A DNA stretch of 35,148 bases, taken from contig NZ_JAFUAG010000043.1 in the NCBI RefSeq assembly GCF_017464355.1, positions 1-35,148 on the forward strand, read 5' to 3'. The notes beneath the pieces were generated by a model. It searched no databases, had not been told where the DNA came from, and worked only from the letters and a program-made list of their open reading frames with translations. The number at the start of each line of letters is the position of its first letter. The first letter of the stretch is position 1. This DNA comes from Ruminococcus sp. Lineage in GTDB: Bacteria; Bacillota; Clostridia; Oscillospirales; Ruminococcaceae. Shown piece by piece: positions 8,365 to 18,068 of the stretch. Made by a program: the position numbers and the translations under genes.

Positions 8365-10416
8365 ATGGCTGAGATATTAGCGCCCTGCGGTTCGCCTGAG
8401 GTGCTGGAGGCCGCCCTCAGGGCAGGCTGCGATGCGGTCTACCTTGGGGGTGCTGACTTTTCTGCCAGACAGAACGCAGTGAATTTTTCAGATGAAGATA
8501 TCGAGCGGGCAGTTTACGAATGCCACAAGCGGGGCGTGAAGCTTTACCGCACCATAAACACTGTCATCTTTGATGAGCAGCTTGATGCCTGCATGAAAGC
8601 GGTGGAACACTGCGCAAGGGTCGGGGTAGACGGCATAATAACCCAGGACCTGGCACTGGCCGAGATAGTGCGCAAATGCTGTCCCGAACTGCATATCCAT
8701 GCTTCCACCCAGATGACCATACACACTGCAAAGGGCATGGAGGTCTGTAAAAAGCTGGGTTTCAGGCGGGCGGTTCTTTCAAGGGAGCTGCCGCTGAACG
8801 TTATAAGAGAACTTTCCAACATGGGCATAGAAACAGAGGTCTTTGTACACGGGGCGCTGTGTATGTCAGTTTCGGGGCAGTGCTATATGAGTGCTGTAAT
8901 TGGTTCCCGCAGCGCTAACAGAGGTCTTTGCGCCCAGGCCTGCAGGCTGCCCTGCAATGCAGGGGGCAGAGGTCGTGAGAGGTATGACCTTTCGCTGAAA
9001 GACCTTTCTTACTGCGATGAACTGAGGGACATTGTTGAAGCGGGGGTAAGTTCCCTGAAAATAGAGGGGCGCATGAAACGTCCCGAGTATACTGCCATGG
9101 CTGTGGACAGCTGCAAAAAGGCGCTGGCAGGCGAGGAATACGACCGTGCCACACTGGAGGCTGTGTTCTCCCGCGGGGGCTTTACTGACGGCTATCTGCA
9201 CCACAGGCTAGGGGCGGATATGTTCGGTATGCGCACAGGTGAAGACGCTGCGGCAGGGGCAAAAGCTCTGCCTAAGATACACGAGCTTTACCGCTATGAG
9301 GAAAAGCGCGGGCAGATAGTTTTCAGCATTTTTATCCATGACGGCGAGGCTGTAAAGCTTACGGCGGAGGACGGCGAGGGTCACAGGGCTGAGGTCACGG
9401 GCGATATGCCGCAGGCTGCCCTGAACAGGGCTATAGATGAAGCGGCTGTGGAAAAACAGCTTACAAAGCTTGGGGAAACTATCTACAGCTTCGGCGGATG
9501 CAGCTGCGATATAGGTGAGGGGCTTTTTGTCAGCCCGAAAGAACTTAACGAGCTGAGGCGCAGGGTCTGTCTTGAAATGGACAGGGCGAGAGCTGAGGGG
9601 AATTCCCGCAGGACAGATTTTAAAAAGTACAATTTATTGGACTTTGAAGAATACCATGGCAAGGGCAGACAGCTGAGGGTGACAGTGAGCCGCCTTGAAC
9701 AGCTTACTGCTGTTGACCCGGAGAAAGTTCAGCTTTGCGGGGTGCCGCTGGAGCTGGCGGTGCAGGCCGCAGAGGTCTTCCCTGCTGACAAGCTGGCGGT
9801 GGTACTGCCAAGGTTCACCTTTAACGAACGAAAGATCAGCGAACGGCTGAAACAGGCTAAGGCCGCAGGAATAGGGCACATCTGGGGCACCAACCTTGCC
9901 CACGCAGAAATGGCAAGGGAGCAGGGTATGGTGCTGCACGCAGGCTTTGGTTTCAATCTGACAAATTCCTGTGCGCTGAATATGGCCAAGGAGCTGGGGG
10001 CTGTCGATGGGGTGGTAAGCTTTGAGCTTAAGGCCGCCCAGATAAACAGGTTGAAAAAGCCCTTCCCCATAGGGGTATATGCCTATGGCAGACTTCCCCT
10101 TATGCTCACGGCGAACTGCCCTGTATCAGCTTCGGTGGGCTGCAAGAACTGTACAAAAAAAGTCACTGACCGAACAGGCCGTGACTTCCCTGTAAAATGC
10201 TCAAAGAAAGAGGGCTACGTCGAGATACTCAACAGCGAGGTGCTTTATCTGGCGGACAAGACAGATGACTTCGGCGGGGCTGATCATCTCGTGCTGGACT
10301 TTACCGATGAAAGGCCTGCGCAGGTGCGGCACATCATCGAGGAATACGCAAACGGCGGCCTTAACGGACGTCCCGATAAGATCACCCGAGGGCTTTACTA
10401 CCGCGGGGTACAGTAA
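8365..10416 (+). CDS. U32-family protein, RlhA-like (with DUF3656-type region)
   Basis: U32 proteins were named as collagenase-like peptidases, but characterised bacterial members (TrhP, RlhA) take part in tRNA or 23S rRNA hydroxylation. The 683-residue length and an extra C-terminal half fit the RlhA/YdcP architecture better than the short TrhP type. The U32 domain covers about residues 1-250. Its signature is at EVFVHGALCMSVSGQCYMSA, followed by a cysteine set in NRGLCAQACRLPC that may bind an Fe-S cluster together with the later CPVSASVGCKNC. The ATG directly follows the zapA stop, so expression is coupled. The exact RNA substrate is not known. Confidence 0.85.
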   Translation: MAEILAPCGSPEVLEAALRAGCDAVYLGGADFSARQNAVNFSDEDIERAVYECHKRGVKLYRTINTVIFDEQLDACMKAVEHCARVGVDGIITQDLALAEIVRKCCPELHIHASTQMTIHTAKGMEVCKKLGFRRAVLSRELPLNVIRELSNMGIETEVFVHGALCMSVSGQCYMSAVIGSRSANRGLCAQACRLPCNAGGRGRERYDLSLKDLSYCDELRDIVEAGVSSLKIEGRMKRPEYTAMAVDSCKKALAGEEYDRATLEAVFSRGGFTDGYLHHRLGADMFGMRTGEDAAAGAKALPKIHELYRYEEKRGQIVFSIFIHDGEAVKLTAEDGEGHRAEVTGDMPQAALNRAIDEAAVEKQLTKLGETIYSFGGCSCDIGEGLFVSPKELNELRRRVCLEMDRARAEGNSRRTDFKKYNLLDFEEYHGKGRQLRVTVSRLEQLTAVDPEKVQLCGVPLELAVQAAEVFPADKLAVVLPRFTFNERKISERLKQAKAAGIGHIWGTNLAHAEMAREQGMVLHAGFGFNLTNSCALNMAKELGAVDGVVSFELKAAQINRLKKPFPIGVYAYGRLPLMLTANCPVSASVGCKNCTKKVTDRTGRDFPVKCSKKEGYVEILNSEVLYLADKTDDFGGADHLVLDFTDERPAQVRHIIEEYANGGLNGRPDKITRGLYYRGVQ

Positions 10417-10420
10417 AATA

Positions 10421-10457
10421 AAAACGGCATGAAGAGCGTTTCTTCATGCCGTTTTTG
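10421..10457. terminator. Bidirectional terminator between the U32 gene and dut
   Basis: AACGGCATGAAGA (10423-10435) and TCTTCATGCCGTT (10441-10453) form a perfect 13-bp stem with a 5-nt loop. A-rich sequence flanks the left arm and TTTTTG follows the right arm, so it works for both converging transcripts. Confidence 0.92.
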
Positions 10458-10901
10458 TTATCTGGCGCCTGTGGAGCCAAATCCGCCTGCACCTCTGGCA
10501 GTGTCGGAAAGCTCATCGGCTTCGGCTGTTTCGGGGCGGAAGATAGGTGTTACCACCAGCTGTGCTATCCTGTCCCCGTCGGATATAGTACGGGCTTCTG
10601 CGGAACTGTTGTGCAGTGCCACTATAAGCTCGCCGCGGTAGTCCCAGTCTACCACACCCACGCAGTTAGCAGGGGCAAGCCCCAGCTTTGTGGCCAGCGA
10701 GCTGCGGGCATATATGAGCAGCACCGCATTCTTCTCGCCCTCCAGCTCAGCGGAAAGACCTGTGGGTATCTTGGCGGTCTCCCCCGCAGGTAAGGTCAGG
10801 GGGGAATCAAGGCAGGCACAAAGGTCGAGGCCTGCGCTGTACTCGGTCTGGTACCTGGGTATGACCGCATTCTCACGAAGTTTCTTGAAAAGCAATCTCA
10901 T
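10458..10901 (-). CDS. dut: dUTP diphosphatase
   Basis: Dut hydrolyses dUTP to dUMP and pyrophosphate, keeping uracil out of DNA and feeding thymidylate synthesis. The 147-residue protein has all five trimeric dUTPase motifs in order: AGLDL, ARSS, the catalytic GVVDWDYRGEL, GDRIAQLV and the C-terminal P-loop-like RGAGGFGSTG. It starts 16 bases downstream of the hypE stop and is therefore the last gene of the minus-strand array. Its function has no clear link to the metalloenzyme genes, so it is probably carried along on the same transcript. Confidence 0.95.
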   Translation of the reverse strand: MRLLFKKLRENAVIPRYQTEYSAGLDLCACLDSPLTLPAGETAKIPTGLSAELEGEKNAVLLIYARSSLATKLGLAPANCVGVVDWDYRGELIVALHNSSAEARTISDGDRIAQLVVTPIFRPETAEADELSDTARGAGGFGSTGAR

Positions 10902-10917
10902 AGCCTTACCCCGCTTA

Positions 10918-11925
10918 TCAGCAGATACGGGGCAGCAGCTCGCCGCCGGGCTGGGGCAGCATGGTCTGTGCGCCTATCTCTGTTTCCATAACTACTCTGC
11001 CTGCGTTCTCAGCGGTTATCTCGCCGATGATGGCAGCGTTCTTTGAATACTTGCCCTCACGGAGTTTTTCCACCAGTGCAGGTGCTTTGTCCCCGGGGGC
11101 TATTATGACAAGTCTGCCCTCGCAGGCAAGGTACAGGGGCTCCAGGCCGAGCATTCCGCATACACCCTTTACAGCAGGGTCAACGGGGATATCGGCAGTG
11201 TTAAGGCGAACACCTACCTTGCTCTGCTCAGCTATCTCGTAAAGCACTGTGCCTACACCGCCGCGGGTAGCATCGCGGATAGTGTGTATGTCATCGGTGA
11301 CAGAATAAAGGCTCTCCACCGTGCCCCAGAGAGGCGCGCAGTCGCTGTCAACTTCTGCATCTATACCGAACTCATCTCTTGCCAGCAGAATGGTGCAGCC
11401 GTGTCTGCCGATGTCGCCTGTGACGATGACAGCGTCCCCGGGCTTGGCAAAAGCACCCGAGGTATGGGCATTGTCCATTATCCTGCCCACACCTGTGGTG
11501 GTGATGAACACCTTGTCCACCTGACCCTTGCCTGCCACCTTGGTATCACCTGCCACGATGACCACACCTGCCTCGGCAGCGGTCTTCTCCATGGCTGCGG
11601 CTATCTCCTCCAGCTTGTCCATGGGGAAGCCTTCCTCGATGACGAAAGCGCAGGTGAGATACAGGGGCTTTGCGCCCATGCAGGCCAGGTCGTTAACGGT
11701 GCCGCATATGCTCAGCTTGCCTATGTTTCCGCCGTTGAACTCAAAGGGTGAAACTATGAAGCCGTCGGTAGACATGGCAAGTCTGCCCTCGCCTATATCC
11801 AGCACAGCCGCGTCATCAGCGGTGAACTTAGGGTTTGAAAAATGAGCCTTGAATACCTGATCTATCAGCTCAGAGGTCTGCTTTCCCCCCGCACCATGGG
11901 CGAGGGTAACTGTTTTTTCTGACAT
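10918..11925 (-). CDS. hypE: Hydrogenase maturation protein HypE (carbamoyl dehydratase)
   Basis: HypE receives a carbamoyl group from HypF on its C-terminal cysteine and dehydrates it with ATP to a thiocyanate, the source of the cyanide ligands placed on iron by HypCD. The 335-residue protein has the PurM-like fold with the glycine-rich N-terminal VTLAHGAGGKQTSELI and the essential C-terminal PRIC, whose terminal Cys is the carrier residue. AAAGGAG upstream of the ATG gives the start. It lies 176 bases after hypD, with a dispersed repeat in the gap. No hydrogenase structural gene is in the window. Confidence 0.96.
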   Translation of the reverse strand: MSEKTVTLAHGAGGKQTSELIDQVFKAHFSNPKFTADDAAVLDIGEGRLAMSTDGFIVSPFEFNGGNIGKLSICGTVNDLACMGAKPLYLTCAFVIEEGFPMDKLEEIAAAMEKTAAEAGVVIVAGDTKVAGKGQVDKVFITTTGVGRIMDNAHTSGAFAKPGDAVIVTGDIGRHGCTILLARDEFGIDAEVDSDCAPLWGTVESLYSVTDDIHTIRDATRGGVGTVLYEIAEQSKVGVRLNTADIPVDPAVKGVCGMLGLEPLYLACEGRLVIIAPGDKAPALVEKLREGKYSKNAAIIGEITAENAGRVVMETEIGAQTMLPQPGGELLPRIC

Positions 11926-11967
11926 TTATATTACTCCTTTTGCCGCATAAACGGCTGTTTTATTTTA

Positions 11968-12050
11968 CTCCCAATTTTGAAGTGTATTGCTGATGATACA
12001 GAATGGCTTTTTTCGTATTGTTTCCCCGTCTTCGTCGGGGAAAACAATAC
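11968..12050. repeat. Dispersed intergenic repeat, copy 2, with hairpin
   Basis: This is the second copy of the element at 6716-6784. Its right end forms a strong hairpin: 12015-12027 pairs with 12037-12050 with one bulged base, loop GTCTTCGTC. No T-run follows on either strand, so it is unlikely to terminate transcription; it may be an mRNA-stabilising or processing element inside the hypD-hypE spacer. Confidence 0.7.
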
Positions 12051-12101
12051 ACAACCAAATTGAGATCTATTTTTTACAGAACTTCCGCCATGGGATATGC
12101 A

Positions 12102-13151
12102 TTATAAATTCTCGCCGTACTGATAGTAAGCCGCACAGGCACCCTCATCGGATACCATGCAGGCGCCTACGGGGTGTTCGGGGGTGCATACCTTGCCGAA
12201 GACCTTGCAGTCGCTGGGCTTGCACTTGCCCTGAAGCACCTCGCCGCAGCGGCAGGCAGGGTTGGGCTTGCCTGTTATTTTCGGCATATCATATTTCAGC
12301 CTTGCATCGAATTCGGCATACTCATCTCTCAGCTTCATGCCCGACATGGGTATAACACCAAGTCCCCGCCATTCGGTGTCGCAGGTCTCCATGACCTTTG
12401 CTATCAGCTTCTGTGCCGAGGGATTGCCTTCGTCCTTTACTACACGGGGGTAGCAGTTGACGAAGAAAGGCTCGCCCTTTTCAGCGTTTTTCAGAATGAC
12501 AGCTATGGCGATGAGCAGCTCGCTGGCGGTAAAGCCTGCCACTACTCCCGATACTCCCCGTTCTTTCAGCTCCTCGCAGACCTTGTTGCCTGCTATGGCA
12601 TTAACATGGCCGGGGTAAAGGAAAGCGTCTGCACTGCCCTCCAGTGCCTTGTAGGCATTGGGCATGGTCTTGTTGGCGGTGAGCAGCGAGAAGTTTTTCA
12701 GACCCTCTTTCTTTGCGGTCTCCACTGCCAGGCAGGCGGAGGGTGTGGTAGTTTCAAAGCCCACTGCCAGAAATACTATCTGCTCATCGGGGTTCTCTCT
12801 GGCCATATCCACTGCATCAAGGGGTGAATACACAGGCCTTACCTGAGCGCCCTTTGCCCTTGCCCCTGCCAGAGGCATCTCCGTTCCCGGGACACGGATA
12901 AGGTCGCCGAAAGTCGTGATGATACAGCCCTTTTCCAGCGCCAGCCAGATAGCTTCGTCGATAAAGCCCACGGGGGTGACACACACGGGGCACCCCGGGC
13001 CTGAGATCAGTTCAACATTATCGGGCAGCAGCTTGCGCAGACCCAGCCTGAATATCTCATGAGTGTGGGTGCCGCAGACCTCCATTATGCGCAGCGGTCT
13101 GCCCTTGTAGCCCGTTATGATGTCACGGGCTTTTCTTGCCTGTTCGTTCAT
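12102..13151 (-). CDS. hypD: Hydrogenase maturation protein HypD
   Basis: HypD, with HypC, forms the scaffold on which the Fe(CN)2CO unit is assembled; it carries a [4Fe-4S] cluster. The 349-residue protein shows the conserved EVCGTHTH, the redox motif GPGCPVCVTP and the C-terminal cysteine-rich cluster region with CRCGEVLQGKCKPSDC and later cysteines. Its ATG overlaps the hypC stop as ATGA, with GGAG nearby, so HypC and HypD are translationally coupled. All catalytic cysteines I can check are present, so the protein should be active. Confidence 0.96.
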   Translation of the reverse strand: MNEQARKARDIITGYKGRPLRIMEVCGTHTHEIFRLGLRKLLPDNVELISGPGCPVCVTPVGFIDEAIWLALEKGCIITTFGDLIRVPGTEMPLAGARAKGAQVRPVYSPLDAVDMARENPDEQIVFLAVGFETTTPSACLAVETAKKEGLKNFSLLTANKTMPNAYKALEGSADAFLYPGHVNAIAGNKVCEELKERGVSGVVAGFTASELLIAIAVILKNAEKGEPFFVNCYPRVVKDEGNPSAQKLIAKVMETCDTEWRGLGVIPMSGMKLRDEYAEFDARLKYDMPKITGKPNPACRCGEVLQGKCKPSDCKVFGKVCTPEHPVGACMVSDEGACAAYYQYGENL

Positions 13152-13357
13152 ATGAAATTCTCCATTACGTCTACAGCTTCGTCCTCATCGGACTCGGTTA
13201 TCTTGGCTATGGCCACACCTGCGTGTACCATGACATAATCGCCGGGCTCCAGCTCTTCCAGAATGTCAGCGCTGACCTCACGTCTTGCGCCGTTTGCATC
13301 GATAAGGGCAGTGCCGTCCTTAACGCTTACTACTTTTGCAGATAATCCAACACACAT
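13148..13357 (-). CDS. hypC: Hydrogenase maturation chaperone HypC
   Basis: HypC carries the iron unit between HypD and the apo-target enzyme. The 69-residue protein begins MCVGLSAKVV, with the functionally essential Cys2, and folds as a small beta barrel (GDYVMVHAGVAIAKI). In [NiFe]-hydrogenase systems this protein docks on the large subunit. No such subunit is seen here, so its client is an open question. The stop overlaps the hypD start. Confidence 0.95.
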   Translation of the reverse strand: MCVGLSAKVVSVKDGTALIDANGARREVSADILEELEPGDYVMVHAGVAIAKITESDEDEAVDVMENFI

Positions 13358-13423
13358 TTTAATGTCCTCCTGTTTCTATTTTACTGCTGCTTTTAAACAG
13401 CCTGATCTTCTCTATGAAAAATA

Positions 13424-15736
13424 TCACGAATTATATATGCCGTAGGCTGCCTGCCCCAGGGCTATGCCGCCGTCATTGGGCGGGACAAGGCTGTGCAGCA
13501 GCACTGTAAAGCCGTTTTTCTCCAGACGGTCGCGGCAAAGTCTTGTAAGCAGGCGGTTCTGGAAAACACCGCCGCTGAGCGCCACGGTCTTAATGCCCGT
13601 ATCAGAGCTTATCTTCCCGCAGGCAGCCTCTACCATATCGGCCAGCACCGCATGGAAGGTATAGGCCTGGGCGCCCGTTCTGCTGCCTGCCAGCTTGCGT
13701 TCGGCAATGTCGGCCGCAAGGGCTGTGGTGCAGAGGGTCACATAGTTCTCGCCGACCTTTATGAGTTTTTCGGGGCGGCGGTAGTTTTCCGCCACGGTGG
13801 GGTGTTCTTCAAGAAAACGCTCCGCTTCGCACATAAGGGCGGTGGAAGCTTCGCCCTCAAAGGTGGAAGCCCGCCTTATGCCCAGTATTGCAGATACCGC
13901 ATCGAAAAGTCTTCCGCAGCTGGTGGAACCCACTGTGTTAAGTCCCTTTTCAGCCATGGCCTTTTGCAGGCGGTATTCCCTTGTATCGCAGACACCAAGC
14001 CGCTGGGCTATGACCTCGCCGCCGTCGCCGAAAGCGTCCCGCAGCAAAGCGGAGGCTATGCGCCAGCCCTCCTTTGAGGAAAGGTCGCCTCCCGTCTGGC
14101 TGAAAGGACGTATGCTGCCTGCACGGGTGTAGCCCCTGTAATCGCAGACCAGCAGTTCCCCGCCCCAGACAGTTCCGTCGTCGCCGTAGCCTGTGCCGTC
14201 AAAGCTTACCCCTATGACCTTGCCCTCGTAAGCATTCTCAGCCATGCAGGAAAGTATGTGGGCATAATGGTGCTGGACTTTCAGCAGGGGTATTCCCCGT
14301 TTCTTTGCAATATCCTCCGCCACACGGACGGTGTTGTACTTGGGGTGGGTATCGCAGACGATGACCTCAGGCTCGGCCTCCAGCAGGCCGCACATACGCT
14401 CGGTGCTTTCCTCCAGTGCATTGACCGTGCGTATATCCGCCATATCTCCCACATAGGGCGAGGGATAAAGCAGGTCGCCGCGGGCTATGCAGAAGCTGTT
14501 TTTCAACTCGCCGCCGATAGCAAGCACCTGTCTTCCCGTGGGATTTTTCAGCATGAAGGGCAGGGGTGCGAAACCTCTTGAACGTCTTATCATGTAAGGT
14601 CTGCCGAAAAGCCAGTCGGTAACGCTGTCATCTGCCCGCAGAAGTATCTTCCTGTTGTGGGAAAGTATCAGGTCACAGAAGCCCCCTATCTCCTTCACCG
14701 CATCTTCGTCACTGCGGCAGATAGGTGCCCCGCGGACATTGCCGCTGGTCATTACCAGGCTGTCGGTCATGGCCACATCATCGGGGTAGTCAAACAGCAG
14801 CATCTGCACAGGTGCGTAGGGCAGCATGACACCCACGGTGGTGTTGTCGGGGGCTATCAGCGGGCTGAGGGTGGCGGTGCTGCGTTTTTTCAGCAGCATT
14901 ATGGGCTTCTGCCAGCCTGTGAGACAGGCCTCCTGTCCTGCCCTTACATGGCATTCACGGAGGACAGTTCCCATGTCTTTCAGCATGACCGCAAAGGGCT
15001 TTGCAGGACGGTCCTTAAGCTTTCTCAGCCTTGAAACTGCCTCTTCATTATGGGCATCACAGCACAGGTGAAATCCGCCTATGCCCTTTACAGCGATTAT
15101 CCTGCCCTCCATTATAGCACGGCGGACATAGGTGATGGCTTCTCCCCGACGGATATCCGTACCCACTATATAAACCTCCGGGCCGCACTCGTTGCAGCAG
15201 ACAGGCTGTGCATCAAAGCGGCGGGTGGCGGGGTCGTGGTATTCGGCGGCGCACTTTTCGCACATGGGGTGTTCCCGCATGGTGGTGCGCTCACGGTCGT
15301 AGGGCATGGTGTCCAGAATGGTCAGCCTGGGGCCGCACTGGGTACAGTTTATAAAAGGGTGCAGATATCTTCTGTCCGTTTTATCGAACAGTTCAGCACG
15401 GCATTTATCGCAGGTGGCTATATCGGGCGAAACGAAGATATCTCCGTATTCCTTCTCGCTCTCGATTATCTCGAAGCCCGCAAACTCGGTATATTCAGTT
15501 TCAGAAACATCTACCTCCAGCACCATGGCACGCTCGGGGGGCTCGTGGCGTATCCTGTCTGCAAGATCGTAGAGGACTTCCTCCTCCCCCGTGGCAAAAA
15601 TATCCACATAGGAGCCTTTGTTGGCCACGGTGCCTGTTATGCCCAGCTCCTCGGCAGCTAGGGCGGTAAAGGGTCTGAACCCCACACCCTGCACAATGCC
15701 GAAAGCGCGTATATTAACGGTCTTAACTATGATCTT
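13424..15736 (-). CDS. hypF: Carbamoyltransferase HypF
   Basis: HypF converts carbamoyl phosphate with ATP to carbamoyl-adenylate and transfers the carbamoyl group to HypE. All expected modules are present in about 770 residues: an N-terminal acylphosphatase domain (GIVQGVGFRPF), two zinc-finger-like CxxC pairs (CDKC/CTQC and CEKC/CNEC), a YrdC-like nucleotide domain (KGIGGFHLCCDAHNEEA) and the C-terminal Kae1-like domain with HHYAH and the FDGTGYGDDG loop. The start is uncertain: GTG at 15736 lies 20 bases after the preceding stop but has a weak ribosome site; an ATG at 15802 would overlap that gene by 46 bases. Confidence 0.94.
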   Translation of the reverse strand, partial: KIIVKTVNIRAFGIVQGVGFRPFTALAAEELGITGTVANKGSYVDIFATGEEEVLYDLADRIRHEPPERAMVLEVDVSETEYTEFAGFEIIESEKEYGDIFVSPDIATCDKCRAELFDKTDRRYLHPFINCTQCGPRLTILDTMPYDRERTTMREHPMCEKCAAEYHDPATRRFDAQPVCCNECGPEVYIVGTDIRRGEAITYVRRAIMEGRIIAVKGIGGFHLCCDAHNEEAVSRLRKLKDRPAKPFAVMLKDMGTVLRECHVRAGQEACLTGWQKPIMLLKKRSTATLSPLIAPDNTTVGVMLPYAPVQMLLFDYPDDVAMTDSLVMTSGNVRGAPICRSDEDAVKEIGGFCDLILSHNRKILLRADDSVTDWLFGRPYMIRRSRGFAPLPFMLKNPTGRQVLAIGGELKNSFCIARGDLLYPSPYVGDMADIRTVNALEESTERMCGLLEAEPEVIVCDTHPKYNTVRVAEDIAKKRGIPLLKVQHHYAHILSCMAENAYEGKVIGVSFDGTGYGDDGTVWGGELLVCDYRGYTRAGSIRPFSQTGGDLSSKEGWRIASALLRDAFGDGGEVIAQRLGVCDTREYRLQKAMAEKGLNTVGSTSCGRLFDAVSAILGIRRASTFEGEASTALMCEAERFLEEHPTVAENYRRPEKLIKVGENYVTLCTTALAADIAERKLAGSRTGAQAYTFHAVLADMVEAACGKISSDTGIKTVALSGGVFQNRLLTRLCRDRLEKNGFTVLLHSLVPPNDGGIALGQAAYGIYNS

Positions 15737-15756
15737 CACCCCACTTGTCGTTTTTA

Positions 15757-16782
15757 TCAGTAAAGTCTTCCCGATACCGCAAAATGCGGCAGGTCGATCC
15801 ATTTTCCCGCATGATCGGGCAGAGCTCTTTTCAGGCTGATATCAGCAATTATCGTATCAAAGCCCTTTGCCTTTTCGGCGAAGTCCTCTTCGTCTTTTAT
15901 ATGGAAGTCACCCTCACGGGCAGCAGCTTCGTCAAGCCCGAAGAAAGTTCCGCAGACAGCATTTCCGCCCAGCATATCACGGACGGTGTTGGCAGCGTAC
16001 TGCTGGTGTATCACCAGAGTTTTTCCCTCGGGCGAGAAAGCCTTCAGCCCCTCGGTGATCTTTTCGGGCAGGGGACAGTTCTTCGCTTCAACATCAAGGC
16101 CGAACTTTTCTTTCAGGAACTTCCCTGCCCTGACCCCAGAGGGTGCGATCACGAATATCTTCTCAAAGCGGGTGATATCCTTTATCTCCTCAAGTCCGCT
16201 GTCAAGGCCAATGCAGACTACCTCAGAAAAGCCCTCGGCCTTAACCGCCGAAATAAGCTCATCGGCAGTGGTCAGCCCTGTGTTCAGGGGGGTGGCACCT
16301 ATGAGGGCAGCGGTGCCTTTCCTGGTGGGCTGCTTTTCGGTGACGAACTTTTCAAACAGCTTAAGGTAGGCTTCTTCCTCACCCTTGTCGTAAAGCTTGG
16401 TGCCGTCGGTATGAACTGTTACGCAGGGCACCCCGATGCGCTTTTCAGCCATGCGTTCAAGGGCTTTGTAATCGGTGGCTATAACTGCGGGAACAGGTGT
16501 GCCCACCACAGCTGTGAAGCTTCTGCCAAGCTGCTGCTGAGCCGTGGCCAGCTTTGCCACAAGGCGGTCATCTCTGCCGAGGATAGCGTCCATATCTCTC
16601 AGGCCTGCACTGAACAGTGCAGACTTTTTCGTTGACCACCTGGGTTCGTCAAATCCGCAGACATTTCCTGCACAGCCGCCCGCATCGCAGATGACGGTAA
16701 TGCCGCCCAGCTCGTAAAGCACCGAGCAGGCACCTGAATCATCGGGGGCAAGGGGCGATATGAATTTGAGCAGTTTTTTCAT
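15757..16782 (-). CDS. Nitrogenase component 1-like protein, K type (second set)
   Basis: A 341-residue member of the NifD/NifK/BchN-type oxidoreductase family, much shorter than NifK (about 520). It is paralogous to the K-type protein at 18848-20020: both have Cys19, Cys37 and a DEPRW motif at residues 45-49, and both end in WIDLPHFAVSGR or IELPHFAFSGR. Cys37, in the DAGGC segment, corresponds to a cluster-ligand position. The cysteine that its paralog has at residue 93 is replaced here (VVGTP in place of LCGSP). The ATG at 16782 overlaps the upstream stop as TGATG, with AAGGAGG seven bases away; a GTG three bases earlier is possible. Substrate unknown. Confidence 0.85.
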   Translation of the reverse strand: MKKLLKFISPLAPDDSGACSVLYELGGITVICDAGGCAGNVCGFDEPRWSTKKSALFSAGLRDMDAILGRDDRLVAKLATAQQQLGRSFTAVVGTPVPAVIATDYKALERMAEKRIGVPCVTVHTDGTKLYDKGEEEAYLKLFEKFVTEKQPTRKGTAALIGATPLNTGLTTADELISAVKAEGFSEVVCIGLDSGLEEIKDITRFEKIFVIAPSGVRAGKFLKEKFGLDVEAKNCPLPEKITEGLKAFSPEGKTLVIHQQYAANTVRDMLGGNAVCGTFFGLDEAAAREGDFHIKDEEDFAEKAKGFDTIIADISLKRALPDHAGKWIDLPHFAVSGRLY

Positions 16783-18068
16783 CACTTACCCTCCTTTTCC
16801 AGTGCGGCCGATAGCTGTGCCAGCAGTTTTTCCACCATATCATAGCCGAAGGGCTGTTCCTCCTCATCAAAGGGAACATTCGGCAGGTCGGGATGATAGT
16901 AGAGCGCATCAGAGCCAACGGTGATATCGATGTGGGTCTTGCGCTCGTAGTTCAGCATGGTGGGTGAAAGATTTGAGAATATCCTGGTTTCGGGCGAAAG
17001 CTCCGCCAGCTTCTTTATAAAGAAGAAATTGCGCTCGCCCACCGTGCCGTATATCTCACTGACCTTGTGGCCGTATCCCGTCAGCGCCAGTGCCAATTCA
17101 AAGCTGTCAGCATTCACGTTCTCGCCGATGGCAAAGCTCAGCTGGCCGAACCTTTCACGAAAGCTTTCTGTCTTCTGTTTTGCATTCTCATAATATTCCG
17201 CATCATCGAACTCGACCCCCAGGGCCTGACCCAGCAGGCGGTACTGGTTGTGTATCTTATCAATGCGGTAAAATCTGTTTATCTCGATGTAGGGTATGCC
17301 CAGACGTTTTTCCATGTCCTGGGCGGCATACCTTGCCTCGGGGTTTATTACCAGGTCAAAATTTGCCTGTGACAGCTTGTGGTAATCCTCGATAGTATCA
17401 CATCGGGAAAGTTCCTGCGTGGCCACCCCCACCGACTTGAGCAGTGCATATAATTCACTGCTGTCATTTAGGGGGGCGAAATACCCCAGTATATTACAGC
17501 GGTCGCCCCGCCTTTTCTGCGGCTTCAGCAGACCGTACACCGACCTGCGCACACCTGCCATGGGGGGCAGACGCTTTTCTCTGGTCAGGGCATACATATA
17601 TGCAGGCAGTGTGGGGACGTTCGTTGCCTCCTCGCACTTGCGGCAGACCCTTTCCATATCAGTGCCCAGCAGTGCGTCAACGCAGGTTATGCATATCATC
17701 ACTGCGGTGGGGGTGTAGTCAAGGCTGTCACAGACCTCTTTGCAGGCCTTGGGTATCTTGGTGAGGTGCCTGCCTGTGACGATATCGGTGTCGTCCAGCA
17801 GCAGGTAGAAAAATCTCTCGTTGTAGCCCAGCTCGTTCAGCAGTGCGGTGTTTCTTCCGCAGCAGCCCGGGGCTACCAGCAGCATGACCGACCCTGGTAT
17901 GGCCAGCCCCGCCCTTTTTACACCGAAACCCTTTGCACCGGGAGAATTGAAATTCAGGGTGGCAGGGGAAGAATATATCAGGTGTCTGGCACTCATGAGT
18001 TCATCGGGGGTGTTCTCAAAGCCCTTTGCCGCCAGTTCAGCGGCGGTGATGTAAAAAGCCTCAGTCAT
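16782..18068 (-). CDS. Nitrogenase component 1-like protein, D type (second set)
   Basis: A 428-residue component 1-like protein. It has a GCCGR motif at residues 68-72, aligned with the first P-cluster cysteine of NifD, and [13 protein letters not shown] (Cys129) at the position of the later cluster cysteine; extra cysteines follow in VCRKC (142-145). The FeMo-cofactor ligand region of NifD is not recognisable, which argues against N2 fixation. The start at 18068 overlaps the end of the H gene and is fixed by GGAGGAG upstream; its stop overlaps the next K-type gene as TGATG. It probably pairs with that K protein and receives electrons from the adjacent H protein. Confidence 0.85.
   Translation of the reverse strand: MTEAFYITAAELAAKGFENTPDELMSARHLIYSSPATLNFNSPGAKGFGVKRAGLAIPGSVMLLVAPGCCGRNTALLNELGYNERFFYLLLDDTDIVTGRHLTKIPKACKEVCDSLDYTPTAVMICITCVDALLGTDMERVCRKCEEATNVPTLPAYMYALTREKRLPPMAGVRRSVYGLLKPQKRRGDRCNILGYFAPLNDSSELYALLKSVGVATQELSRCDTIEDYHKLSQANFDLVINPEARYAAQDMEKRLGIPYIEINRFYRIDKIHNQYRLLGQALGVEFDDAEYYENAKQKTESFRERFGQLSFAIGENVNADSFELALALTGYGHKVSEIYGTVGERNFFFIKKLAELSPETRIFSNLSPTMLNYERKTHIDITVGSDALYYHPDLPNVPFDEEEQPFGYDMVEKLLAQLSAALEKEGK

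Noticed and set aside
12015-12050. Intrinsic terminator between hypD and hypE
   Set aside because: The hairpin is strong but neither strand has a T-run after it, so it is treated as part of the repeat.
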